Below are positions 6,079-13,072 of a stretch of DNA of 14,169 nucleotides, piece by piece. The translations under genes and the position numbers were made by a program. Every line of letters starts with the position of its first letter. The first letter of the stretch is position 1. The DNA comes from an uncultured Archangium sp. GTDB taxonomy: Bacteria > Myxococcota > Myxococcia > Myxococcales > Myxococcaceae. Under the pieces are notes generated by a model. The model saw only the letters and a list, made by a program, of their open reading frames with translations. It ran no database searches and was not told where the DNA came from. Location of the stretch: NCBI GenBank assembly GCA_946479335.1, contig CAMLFP010000113.1, forward strand, positions 1-14,169. The letters run 5' to 3'.

Positions 6079-7050
6079 TCAGAACACGAGGCTCGCGCCG
6101 CCGATGAAACCGCCGAAGAGCTGATCTCCGAACGAGTGCACCTTGCCACCCGCGCGCACCTGCAGGAACTCCGCGACCGAATAGACCAGCGCGCCCTCGA
6201 GCCCGCCTTCCAGCGAGCCGAGGCCGAAGAACAACGTCGGGCGCAGCTCGAGCCCGAAGCTCCGCAGCCCCTGCCGCCAGAACACGTAGCGGTGCGGCAC
6301 GCCGACCTCGATGCCGTGCCGCACGGTGTTGCCGTACACGATGTTCCGGTAGCCGAGGGCGATGGCCGGCTCGATGAAGTTCTTCGGCTTGAAGCGCAGC
6401 ATCACGTGCGTCGCGAGGTTGCGCTGCCCGATGCCCGAATATTCGTATTGGAAGTCGGCGCCGAAGTAGCTCCAGCCGAACGTGAAGCGCGTCTGACCGA
6501 CGCCGCTCACCTTGTCGAAGCCGATGTCGACGCCGCCCTGCGCGTCGAGCTGAAAGCTGGGGCAGTGGAAGCGCTGCTCCACGATCGCCGGCGCGTCATC
6601 GGTCGCGAGGTAGAGGACGATGGGCAACACCGCGACCAACACGATCGCGAGGATCAACACCGCCTTGCCGATGTCTCCGCCGCCGCCCGACGACGAGCCG
6701 CTGCTCGAAGAAGACGACGACGATGACGAGGAGCCTGACGAACCCACCGGCTGCGCCGTGTGGAACGCCGAGAGCGGCGCCGCGTTGGTGAGCGGGTTCA
6801 CATAGAAATAGCCGCTGCCCGCAGGTGACGGCACCCACGCCGCGGCCGGCAACGCGAAGCAGCGATCGAAATAGCTCGGGTCTTGCGCGCCGGGCGCCAC
6901 CGCGGGCTGCGCGGCAGGTGCAGGCGCGGGAGTCGGTGCAGGCTCCGCAACAGGCGCCGGCGCTTCATCTTCGAGCGGAACGAGCGGCGGCGGCGTCTGC
7001 GCGTGCGCGGCGACCGCGAACACCAGCGACACCGCGAGCGCGCGTCTCAC
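6079..7050 (-). CDS. secreted Pro/Ser-rich protein with one membrane helix and a C-terminal beta-barrel-like domain
   Basis: A 323-residue protein I cannot assign to a named family. Residues 1-18 look like a signal peptide (hydrophobic core, then AHAQ). Residues 19-56 are Pro/Ala-rich. Residues 57-102 form a small segment with aromatic residues, including GYFYVNP. Residues 104-125 are a Ser/Gly tract, 130-149 a strongly hydrophobic helix, and 155-323 an alternating, aromatic and glycine-rich region ending GGASLVF. A C-terminal Phe after alternating residues is the usual signal of outer-membrane beta-barrel proteins. A membrane helix before a barrel is unusual, since such helices normally stop a protein in the inner membrane. 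GTG 7050 overlaps the stop of the 81-residue gene (GTGA); reading further upstream in frame gives only low-complexity Arg/Gly-rich sequence and no signal peptide. Envelope location is likely; the function is unknown. Confidence 0.75.
   Translation of the reverse strand: MRRALAVSLVFAVAAHAQTPPPLVPLEDEAPAPVAEPAPTPAPAPAAQPAVAPGAQDPSYFDRCFALPAAAWVPSPAGSGYFYVNPLTNAAPLSAFHTAQPVGSSGSSSSSSSSSSSGSSSGGGGDIGKAVLILAIVLVAVLPIVLYLATDDAPAIVEQRFHCPSFQLDAQGGVDIGFDKVSGVGQTRFTFGWSYFGADFQYEYSGIGQRNLATHVMLRFKPKNFIEPAIALGYRNIVYGNTVRHGIEVGVPHRYVFWRQGLRSFGLELRPTLFFGLGSLEGGLEGALVYSVAEFLQVRAGGKVHSFGDQLFGGFIGGASLVF
6688..6741 (-). repeat. serine-codon tract (18 codons, 16 Ser and 2 Gly)
   Basis: Residues 104-121 of the barrel-like protein are serine apart from two glycines, with an unbroken run of 11 Ser at 107-117. 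The codons are mixed (TCG, TCA, TCC, TCT and AGC), so the tract is not a pure trinucleotide microsatellite. Mixed codons suggest the serine content is maintained at protein level, as a flexible or modified linker. Confidence 0.7.
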
Positions 7051-7292
7051 TCTTCGTCTCGCGCGAACCAGTAGCCCAGCGCCACGCCGACCAACGCCGC
7101 GCCCACCACCAGCCCGGGCACCAGCATCGACTTCACCTCGTTCTGCGCCTTCTCGTCGCGCAGCCGGCGCAGCTCCGCGTCGTGCGACAGCCACGCCTCC
7201 GGAGAGAGGTACGCGCCGCCCTGCACGTCGAGCGTCTCTCCATCAAAGGTGCTGACCTGCGCTGCCTTCACTTCGACGACGACTCCTGCCAT
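7047..7292 (-). CDS. small single-helix membrane protein of unknown function
   Basis: An 81-residue protein with no family I recognise. Residues 1-35 are polar with a beta-rich look (VVVEVKAAQVSTFDGETLDV). Residues 38-53 are charged and helical (HDAELRRLRDEKAQNE). Residues 57-76 form one hydrophobic helix, and the short tail WFARDEE is acidic. With no signal peptide, the likely topology is a single C-terminal membrane anchor with the N-terminal domain in the cytoplasm. ATG 7292 has a strong ribosome site (AAAGGAG) eight bases upstream, partly inside an inverted repeat. The stop overlaps the GTG of the barrel-like protein gene, so the two are probably made together and may interact. It is the first gene of the minus-strand unit. 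Confidence 0.78.
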   Translation of the reverse strand: MAGVVVEVKAAQVSTFDGETLDVQGGAYLSPEAWLSHDAELRRLRDEKAQNEVKSMLVPGLVVGAALVGVALGYWFARDEE

Positions 7293-7293
7293 T

Positions 7294-7310
7294 TCGAAAG
7301 CTCCTTTCGA
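7294..7310. promoter_or_regulatory. perfect inverted repeat enclosing the ribosome site of the small membrane protein gene
   Basis: TCGAAAG and CTTTCGA are exact reverse complements, seven bases each, around a three-base loop. In the minus-strand message the left arm contains the AAAG and the loop the GAG of the Shine-Dalgarno sequence, and the repeat ends one base before the ATG-adjacent position. It could fold and limit ribosome access, or act as a DNA-level operator for the divergent promoters. Structure is seen; function is inferred. Confidence 0.45.
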
Positions 7311-7339
7311 GCGAGGCTACCTTAAGGTGCGCGCGCCCC
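7311..7339. promoter_or_regulatory. divergent intergenic spacer with a 10-bp palindrome and promoter-like TACCTT
   Basis: The spacer between the divergent genes starting at 7292 (minus) and 7340 (plus) is only 47 bases in all, so both promoters must lie here or overlap the coding starts. It includes the perfect palindrome ACCTTAAGGT at 7319-7328. TACCTT (7318-7323) resembles a -10 box for the plus gene, and AAGGTG (7324-7329) is its probable ribosome site, ten bases before the ATG. No clear -35 box is visible. Confidence 0.3.
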
Positions 7340-9466
7340 ATGCGGACCGGCCTTCTCTTCTTTCTACTGACGGCGTTCAGCGCCCAGGCGCAGCACGCGC
7401 TCTCGCAGCGGCAGCCGACGCGCGTCGAGGGCATCGCCGGCCCGGAGCGCCTCAACGACGGCGTCATCGCCAACGACGGCGACGCCTGGAATGGCCCCGC
7501 CGCGGCGACCTTTGGAATCGGCAACTTCATCGAGTGGGACCTCGGCGTCGACACGCGCCTCACCGGGCTCGCGCTGCAGGCCGACAACAACGACGTGTAC
7601 ATCGTCGCGATCTCCGATGACGGCGTCACGTGGCGGGAACTCTGGCGCGCACCGCCGACCGGCGCCCCGGGCCTGCGCACGCGCGAATCGCCGAAACTCA
7701 ACCAGCACGCGCGCTTCGTGCGCCTCGCCGCGGAGGGCGGCGACGGCCGCTTCAGCGTCACCGAGCTGGAGCTCTACTCGCCGCAGGCCCACGACTCCGA
7801 GCTGACGCGCCCGAAGTGGATTCCGCGTCGCCCGCTGGAGCTCGACGCCATCACGCTGCTGGTCGCCGCGGCCGGGCTGCTGCTGCTCGCCAGCACGCGC
7901 GCGCCGAAGCTGCTGCAGGTCGCGCTCGCCGCCGCGGGCCTCTATGGCGCCTGGCAGTTCGCCTTCGAGACCACGCCGCAGACCGCCGACTTCCACGCGT
8001 CGCTCCCGTGGCTGCGCGCCTGCGTGGCGATGCTGGCGGCCATCGCGCTGGTGAGAGATCAGCTCTGGCGCGGGCGTTGGCCAGCGCACCCGGCCTTCAT
8101 CACCGGCACACTGGGCATCTCCGCTGCGCTGGCGCTGTGGTGCTTCTTGAACCTCGGTACGCCGCAGTTCCACGACGCAGGCGCGCGGCGCGCGACGTGG
8201 CTCCACCACTACGACATGCGCACGTACTTCCCCATCGCGAAGTACTTCCCGGAGCTGCGCTTCGACGGCGTGTACGCGGCCAGCGTGCTGGCGGTGGCGG
8301 ACGGACGCAACCTGTCGGACTTCGACGGCGTGGTGCTGCGCGATCTGCGCACGCACGACATCAGCACCGTGCGCGACTCGAAGGCCCACCTCGCCGAAGT
8401 GCGCGCGCGCTTCTCACCGGAGCGCTGGGCCGAGTTCCAGCGCGACATGCAGTACTTCCGCGACGCGATGGGCGACGGCAGCTTCCTGCGCTCGATGAAT
8501 GACCACGGCGGCAACGCGACGCCGGTGTGGTTCCTCGAGGCGCGCGCGCTGTTCGCCAACACGCAGGCCAGCGACGCGACGTTGTGGCGCGGCGTCATCG
8601 CCGACATCGCGCTCTTCGCCCTCGCCTTCCTCTGCCTCTGGTGGGCGTTCGGCGTGCGCACCGCGCTGCTCTCGGTGACGGTCTTCGGCGCGATGGATTT
8701 CTACCAGTTCGGCTCCAACTGGTTCGGCGCGGCGCTGCGGCACGACTGGCTCTCGCTGTGGGCCATCGGGCTCGCACTGCTCAAGAAGCGGCAGTTCGAG
8801 CTCGCCGGCGCGGCGCTGGCGTGGAGCGCGTACATCCGCGCGTTCCCGGCGTTGACGTTCTTCACCCTCGCCTTCCCCGTCATCTGGAGCGGCGGCCGGC
8901 AGTGGCTCGCGGGCCAGCGTGAAGACGCGAAGCGCACCGCGCGCCCGTTGCTCCGCGTGCTCATCGGCGTCGCCATCGCCAGCGTGATTCTGGTGGGGCT
9001 CTCGGTGGCGGTGTTCGGCGCCGACGCGTGGCTGGAGTGGCTGCGCAAGGTGCGCACGCTGGACCGCGACAACCACCTCAACAACATCGCCTTCCGCACG
9101 TACATCCTCGACGGGAAGCCGGCGTGGGCCGCGGCGGTGGTGGGCAGCCTCGGGTTGCTGTTCTTCGTGCTCAAGCGCTCCGAGCTGTGGCGCGCGGCGA
9201 CGTGGGGCGTGGCGCTGCTGCCCATCGTCTTCAACCCGGCCAACTACTACCTGCACTCGATGTTCTTGATGGTGCTGCTGGGTGCGAGAGACACGCTGCG
9301 CGGGCGGCTGGTGTGGCTGGTGCTGTTGGCGATGTGCGTCGCGAGCTACTTCACCAACATCACCCCCGACATGGGCCAGCACTTCCGCGTGGAGACGGTC
9401 ATCGCCTTCGTCACGCTGGGCCTGTTGTTGCTGTTGGAGCCGCGACGGCGCGTCACCGCCGCTTGA
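7340..9466 (+). CDS. discoidin-like domain fused to a GT-C-like multi-pass membrane glycosyltransferase
   Basis: A 708-residue protein. Residues 1-17 form a signal peptide (LLFFLLTAFSAQAQ). Residues about 25-152 resemble an F5/8 type C (discoidin) module: a beta-rich stretch with IEWDLGVDTRLTGLALQ, ISDDGVTWRELW and the closing ARFVRLAAEGGDGRFSVTELELY. From about residue 170 there are roughly ten hydrophobic segments. The large loop after the third or fourth helix starts HHYDMRTYFPIAKYFPEL (289-306), and a second loop includes NHLNNIAFRTY. This plan (long extracytoplasmic first loop with acidic residues, many helices) fits GT-C glycosyltransferases that use polyprenyl-phosphate sugars. The discoidin part would sit outside the cytoplasm and may bind glycans. 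ATG 7340 is supported by the signal peptide. The end overlaps the opposing gene by 14 bases. The glycosyltransferase assignment is by architecture; the substrate is unknown. Confidence 0.72.
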   Translation: MRTGLLFFLLTAFSAQAQHALSQRQPTRVEGIAGPERLNDGVIANDGDAWNGPAAATFGIGNFIEWDLGVDTRLTGLALQADNNDVYIVAISDDGVTWRELWRAPPTGAPGLRTRESPKLNQHARFVRLAAEGGDGRFSVTELELYSPQAHDSELTRPKWIPRRPLELDAITLLVAAAGLLLLASTRAPKLLQVALAAAGLYGAWQFAFETTPQTADFHASLPWLRACVAMLAAIALVRDQLWRGRWPAHPAFITGTLGISAALALWCFLNLGTPQFHDAGARRATWLHHYDMRTYFPIAKYFPELRFDGVYAASVLAVADGRNLSDFDGVVLRDLRTHDISTVRDSKAHLAEVRARFSPERWAEFQRDMQYFRDAMGDGSFLRSMNDHGGNATPVWFLEARALFANTQASDATLWRGVIADIALFALAFLCLWWAFGVRTALLSVTVFGAMDFYQFGSNWFGAALRHDWLSLWAIGLALLKKRQFELAGAALAWSAYIRAFPALTFFTLAFPVIWSGGRQWLAGQREDAKRTARPLLRVLIGVAIASVILVGLSVAVFGADAWLEWLRKVRTLDRDNHLNNIAFRTYILDGKPAWAAAVVGSLGLLFFVLKRSELWRAATWGVALLPIVFNPANYYLHSMFLMVLLGARDTLRGRLVWLVLLAMCVASYFTNITPDMGQHFRVETVIAFVTLGLLLLLEPRRRVTAA
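9446..9461. terminator. small hairpin at the second convergent gene junction
   Basis: CGGCG (9446-9450) and CGCCG (9457-9461) pair around a six-base loop that contains the minus-strand stop codon (9453-9455). The plus-strand stop lies just beyond at 9464-9466. No T tract follows in either direction. In such GC-rich DNA a five-base stem can arise by chance, so this is only a candidate. Confidence 0.22.
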
Positions 9467-10895
9467 GCAACCCGTCGAGCAGCTCCAGGGCCACGCCGGC
9501 CCACGCGTCAGCGGCGCCGGTTTTCACGGCGTCGCGCGACAGGCCCGGTGTTGCCCAGTGCACGCGCGGGAGCGGCCCGCCCGCGTCGACCACCGCGTCG
9601 GGTGCCGCGTCACCCTCCAGCCCCGGTGGGAACTTCGACGCCAGCACGAACGCCCGCGCGCCCGGGCCGTGCACGCTCCGCGCCCGCGTCACCGCCTGCG
9701 CCGCGCTCTCGGAGCGCGCGAGGTCGAGCTGCCCGCGCTCCCGGTACTCCCGCAAGAGCAACCCCAGCACCGCTTCTTCTTCGTGCAGCGCCGCGTCGCT
9801 CTCCAGGCCCACGAAGACCAGCTCGAAGTGGAGCGCCTCGGTGTCGAGCCACGCCGACAACCGCCGCACCAGCGCCGCCACCGCGCCCAGCAGCCACACC
9901 AGCCGCTGGTACGACTCGCCCGCGTCTTTCACCGCCGCCGCGCGCAGCGACGCGTCGAAGATCAACACCAGCGCGCGCCGGCGCCGCACCGCCACCGACT
10001 CGTCGCGCGCGTAATAGAGGAGCTCGCCTTCGACGAAGCGCACGTCGAAGAGATCGGGCCGGGCCTCGCGGTCCATGTACACGAGCTCGGAGGTGACGAG
10101 GTTCTCGAGGCTGCCGCTGGTGGAGATGCTGGAGAAGCCGCCCACCGGGTACGCGGAGTCTTCTTCGAGCTGCGTCGGCGCGTCACCGTCTTCGAAGCCC
10201 TGGGTGCGCACGCGCGCGGGCAGGCGCTCCTCGATGGCCTGCGCCACCTGCGCCAACTGCGAGAGCGCCACGCGCGCCGCGAGCGTCTGCAGCGCCGCGA
10301 GGTTCTCGATGAGGAAGACCTCCGCGTCCGAGAGCAGCTCCCGCGTGCGCCGCGCCGCGCGGGCCATCATCGTCAGGCCGTCGACCACGCGCGCCGCCAC
10401 CTCGGGGTCGTAGAGCGCCTGCCGCCCCGCTTCGAGCAGCTCCTCCGGCGCGCGCGACACGAGGCGCCGCACCACGCCGATGCTCACGCCGGTGCCGCCG
10501 TCGAGCCCGAGGCGCTGCACCACCTGCGTCACCACCAGCCCCACCGCCGCGGCGCGCAGCGACTGCGGCAGCGCGAGGAACGCCTCCGACACGCGCGGCC
10601 AGCGGCGGTCTGAGAGCAGCCGCGCCAGCACGTGATCTTCATACCCGCGCACCGCCTCGCGCACGGCGTCGACCGCGGGCGGCGTGATGGGCTGGAGCCG
10701 CTCGCCGTTGAGCAGCGCGGTGAGGTCGAAGACGAGCACCGGCGCCGGCAGCAGCGGGCGTTCACCCAGCGCGGCCTCCAGCGACTTGAGCGACAGCGCG
10801 CACCAGGTGGGAGAGGTCGCGGGCTCTCGCGCGAGCGCGGCGCAGGCCGAGACAAATGCTTCCGCCTGCGTGCCGTCGAGCCGTTCCTGCGTCAT
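9453..10895 (-). CDS. protein with degenerate vWA-like C-terminal domain, possible AAA/vWA-system component
   Basis: A 480-residue, probably cytoplasmic protein without signal peptide or membrane helix. Residues 1-230 are mostly alpha-helical and unassigned. A conserved-looking linker follows: GGFSSISTSGSLENLVTSEL (252-271) and DLFDVRFVEGELLYYARDES (281-300). Then RRRALVLIFDASLRAAAVKD (305-324) begins an alpha/beta domain running to about 475, where FDASLRA sits where vWA domains have the D-x-S-x-S metal site. Only the Asp and first Ser are kept, so metal binding is doubtful. From memory, the linker resembles proteins of MoxR-vWA-propeller 'ternary' systems in Myxococcota and other complex bacteria. 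No MoxR ATPase or propeller gene is adjacent, so this would be an orphan. ATG 10895 has no Shine-Dalgarno sequence; TAGAGT lies eight bases upstream. The vWA reading is moderate and the system assignment weak. Confidence 0.66.
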   Translation of the reverse strand: MTQERLDGTQAEAFVSACAALAREPATSPTWCALSLKSLEAALGERPLLPAPVLVFDLTALLNGERLQPITPPAVDAVREAVRGYEDHVLARLLSDRRWPRVSEAFLALPQSLRAAAVGLVVTQVVQRLGLDGGTGVSIGVVRRLVSRAPEELLEAGRQALYDPEVAARVVDGLTMMARAARRTRELLSDAEVFLIENLAALQTLAARVALSQLAQVAQAIEERLPARVRTQGFEDGDAPTQLEEDSAYPVGGFSSISTSGSLENLVTSELVYMDREARPDLFDVRFVEGELLYYARDESVAVRRRRALVLIFDASLRAAAVKDAGESYQRLVWLLGAVAALVRRLSAWLDTEALHFELVFVGLESDAALHEEEAVLGLLLREYRERGQLDLARSESAAQAVTRARSVHGPGARAFVLASKFPPGLEGDAAPDAVVDAGGPLPRVHWATPGLSRDAVKTGAADAWAGVALELLDGLLKRR

Positions 10896-10964
10896 CGGGT
10901 GGGACTCTACGGTTTTTCACGAACTCATCTTCATCATCCGCACCGTCTCAAGTAGGGAGACGCC
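10896..10964. promoter_or_regulatory. divergent intergenic promoter region
   Basis: This 69-base spacer separates the vWA-like gene (minus) from the PEGA gene (plus) and should hold both promoters. For the minus gene, TAGAGT on the minus strand (10904-10909) ends eight bases before the ATG, resembling a -10 box of a very short leader. For the plus gene, AGGGAGA at 10954-10960 is a good ribosome site, five or so bases before ATG 10965. No matching -35 boxes are obvious. The run TTTTT near 10913-10917 is local AT-rich sequence. Confidence 0.35.
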
Positions 10965-12200
10965 ATGACTCGTTTGTTCACCTCGCTGACCGTGCTGGCC
11001 GCCCTCTCCGCCGTCGCGCAGGACACGCCCAAGCAGCGCCTGACCGTCATCCCCTTCGCGTCGCTGACCGGAGATGTCCCGACGCGCGCGGGCACCAAGG
11101 CGCTGGGCATGCTGACCACCGAGTTCAAGAGCGCCGACACCTTCGCGCTCGTCGACGCGAAGAAGGCGCAGAGCAACGCCGCCGCCGAGGCCGAGCTCGA
11201 CAACGCGCGCAAAGAAGTGACGCAGGCGCAGGAGCTCCGCGGGAAGAAGAAGTTCCGCCTCGCCGAAGAGGCGCTGACCCGCGCGCTCAAGTCGTACGCC
11301 GGCGCCATCGGCGCGCTCAGCGACATGGGTGAAGTGGCCGACGCGTACGCGCTGCTCTCCGCGGTGCAGTTCAACACCGGCCGCGATGAAGAAGGCGCGA
11401 AGAGCCTGCACCAGGCGCTGACGCTGGCGCCCGATCGCGAGCTGCCGCTGGCCGCCACCTCGCCGCTCTTCTCGCGCGTGGTGACCGACGCGCGCGCCGC
11501 GCTCAAGAAGGGCGCCAAGGGCACGCTGCTGCTCGAGTCGTCGCCGTCGAACGCGCCGGTGCTGCTCGACGGCCTCGCGCTGGGCGCCACGCCGCTGCAG
11601 GTCACCGACGTGCCCCCCGGGCTGCACTTCTGGCGCGCCACGCTGCCCTCGGGCGAGATCGTCTCCGGCACGGTGGAGGTCACCGCGGGCAAGCAGGCGA
11701 AGGCCTCCGCGTCGTCGGCCAGCAAAGACCCGGAGACCCGCGTGCTGACCGCGCTCGCGCAGAACAAGGTCGACAAGGAGCTGGTCGACGCCGCGAAGGA
11801 GCAGGCCAAAGCGGCCGACACCGACTTCCTCGTCTTCGGCGCGCTCTCGAAGGAGGGGAAGAGCCTCAAGTTGGACAGCTTCCTCTTCACCGCCGCGACC
11901 GGTGACCTGCGCCGCATGGCGCGCACCGAGTTCGACACCGAGATGCTCTCGGCGGGCGTGCAGTTCTACAACCTCGCCGGCGAGCTCGCGAAGAAGGGCA
12001 GCCAGGTCGGCGAAGCGGTGCGCGTGCCGGAGCCCGTCTCCATCAACCTCGTGGCCAGCGCCTCCAAGCAGTCGGAGGCGAAGTACGGCGTGGTGCCCGG
12101 CACCGAGCTCAGCGGCGAGGCCACCGACACCGACACGAAGGACGAAGGCAACCGCACGCCCGTCGCGCCCAAGCGCCGCGCGCCCCTGCAGAAGAAGTGA
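10965..12200 (+). CDS. secreted PEGA-domain protein with TPR-like helical region
   Basis: A 411-residue envelope protein. Residues 1-18 are a signal peptide (LTSLTVLAALSAVA, then Gln). Residues 24-50 (QRLTVIPFASLTGDVPTRAG) begin a small domain resembling the CsgG/TolB-like 'find the factor' modules that open many myxobacterial PEGA proteins. Residues 65-180 are helical and charged, with TPR-like spacing (KFRLAEEALTRALKSYAGAI and a second helix pair). Residues about 185-245 form a PEGA beta-sandwich (LLESSPSNAPVLLDGLALGATPL, read in two halves, then PPGLHFWRATLPSGE). The tail is rich in Lys and Thr and probably disordered. PEGA domains are thought to bind surface or protein partners. ATG 10965 has a strong ribosome site. 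It overlaps the start of gluQ by four bases. Its precise role is unknown. Confidence 0.82.
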   Translation: MTRLFTSLTVLAALSAVAQDTPKQRLTVIPFASLTGDVPTRAGTKALGMLTTEFKSADTFALVDAKKAQSNAAAEAELDNARKEVTQAQELRGKKKFRLAEEALTRALKSYAGAIGALSDMGEVADAYALLSAVQFNTGRDEEGAKSLHQALTLAPDRELPLAATSPLFSRVVTDARAALKKGAKGTLLLESSPSNAPVLLDGLALGATPLQVTDVPPGLHFWRATLPSGEIVSGTVEVTAGKQAKASASSASKDPETRVLTALAQNKVDKELVDAAKEQAKAADTDFLVFGALSKEGKSLKLDSFLFTAATGDLRRMARTEFDTEMLSAGVQFYNLAGELAKKGSQVGEAVRVPEPVSINLVASASKQSEAKYGVVPGTELSGEATDTDTKDEGNRTPVAPKRRAPLQKK

Positions 12201-13072
12201 GTCACCGCGGCCGCTTCGCGCCCAGCCCCACCGGGCGGCTGCACCTCGGCAACGTTCGCAGCGCGCTGTTGGGCTGGCTCTGGGCGCGCGCCGAGCGCGG
12301 TGAGTTCTGGCTGCGCATCGAAGACCTCGACCCCGACCGCAGCAAACCGGCCTTCACCGACGGCATCTTCGAAGACCTCGAGTGGCTCGGCCTCACGTGG
12401 GACGGGCCGGTCTGGAAGCAGTCGGAGCGCGCCGCCGTCTACGCCGACGCGCTGCAGACGCTGGAGCGCCGGGGCCTCGCGTACCGGTGCTGGTGCAGCC
12501 GCGCGGAGGTGGCGCGCGCCGCCTCCGCGCCGCACGTCGGTGAAGACGGGCCGGTGTACCCGGGCACGTGCCGCAACGGAGCCACGCCGAAACCCGGCCG
12601 CGCGCCGTCGTGGCGCTTCCGCACCGAGCCCGAGGTCACGCGCTTCCACGACGTGCTGTGCGGTGACGTCGCGCAAGACGTCTCCCGTGAGGTGGGCGAC
12701 TTCGTCATCCAACGCATCGACGGCGTCGCCAGCTACCAGTTGGCGGTGGTGGTCGACGACGCGCTCTCCGGCGTCACCCACGTGCTGCGCGGTGAAGATC
12801 TGCTGACCTCCACGCCCCGCCAACTGCTGCTGCAGCGCGCGCTCGGGTACCCGCACCCGACGTACGCCCACGTGCCGCTGCTGATGGACGCTGAAGGGAA
12901 ACGGCTCGCGAAGCGCGATGGCCCCTCCACCGTGGCGGGGCTGCGCGCGCTCGGCTGGTCTCCAGAGCGCGTCATCGGTCAGCTCGCGGGCTCGTGCGGC
13001 CTGAACGACGGCGCGCCGGTGCGTGCCCACGAGCTCGTCTCCGGCTTCTCCCTGTCACGGGTGCGCCGGTGA
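12197..13072 (+). CDS. gluQ: glutamyl-Q tRNA(Asp) synthetase
   Basis: A 291-residue paralogue of the glutamyl-tRNA synthetase catalytic domain without an anticodon-binding domain. The family activates glutamate and attaches it to queuosine at position 34 of tRNA(Asp). Visible features are RFAPSPTGRLHLGN (6-19) with the HIGH-type motif HLGN, the zinc ligands C98, C100, Y121 and C125, GVASYQLAVVVDD (176-188), HVLRGEDLL (195-203) with the family's arginine-glycine-glutamate, and the KMSKS counterpart RLAKR (236-240). The length of about 290 residues separates it from GltX (about 470). GTG 12197 lies within the preceding TGA, and no other start is plausible because the HIGH region begins at once. 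GluQ needs queuosine-modified tRNA(Asp), so queuosine synthesis or salvage should exist elsewhere in the genome. Linkage to a PEGA gene rather than dksA is unusual compared with enterobacteria. Confidence 0.95.
   Translation: MSHRGRFAPSPTGRLHLGNVRSALLGWLWARAERGEFWLRIEDLDPDRSKPAFTDGIFEDLEWLGLTWDGPVWKQSERAAVYADALQTLERRGLAYRCWCSRAEVARAASAPHVGEDGPVYPGTCRNGATPKPGRAPSWRFRTEPEVTRFHDVLCGDVAQDVSREVGDFVIQRIDGVASYQLAVVVDDALSGVTHVLRGEDLLTSTPRQLLLQRALGYPHPTYAHVPLLMDAEGKRLAKRDGPSTVAGLRALGWSPERVIGQLAGSCGLNDGAPVRAHELVSGFSLSRVRR

Noticed and set aside
5634..6726. Plus-strand open frames across the VOC and barrel-like genes
   Set aside because: The minus-strand products carry VOC motifs and a signal peptide plus barrel-like pattern. 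The plus-strand products are low complexity.
6688..6741. Serine tract as a phase-variable microsatellite
   Set aside because: The codons are mixed and the longest pure trinucleotide run is only a few units, so slippage is unlikely to be frequent.
7051..7194. Upstream extension of the barrel-like protein to an ATG at 7194
   Set aside because: The extra 48 residues are Arg/Gly/Ala-rich and lie inside the 81-residue gene, and they would bury the signal peptide. GTG 7050 with the 4-base overlap is far better.
7364..9382. Two long minus-strand open frames opposite the discoidin/GT-C gene
   Set aside because: Both are Arg/His/Glu/Gln-rich with no domains or starts of quality. They follow from high GC at the third codon position of the real gene.
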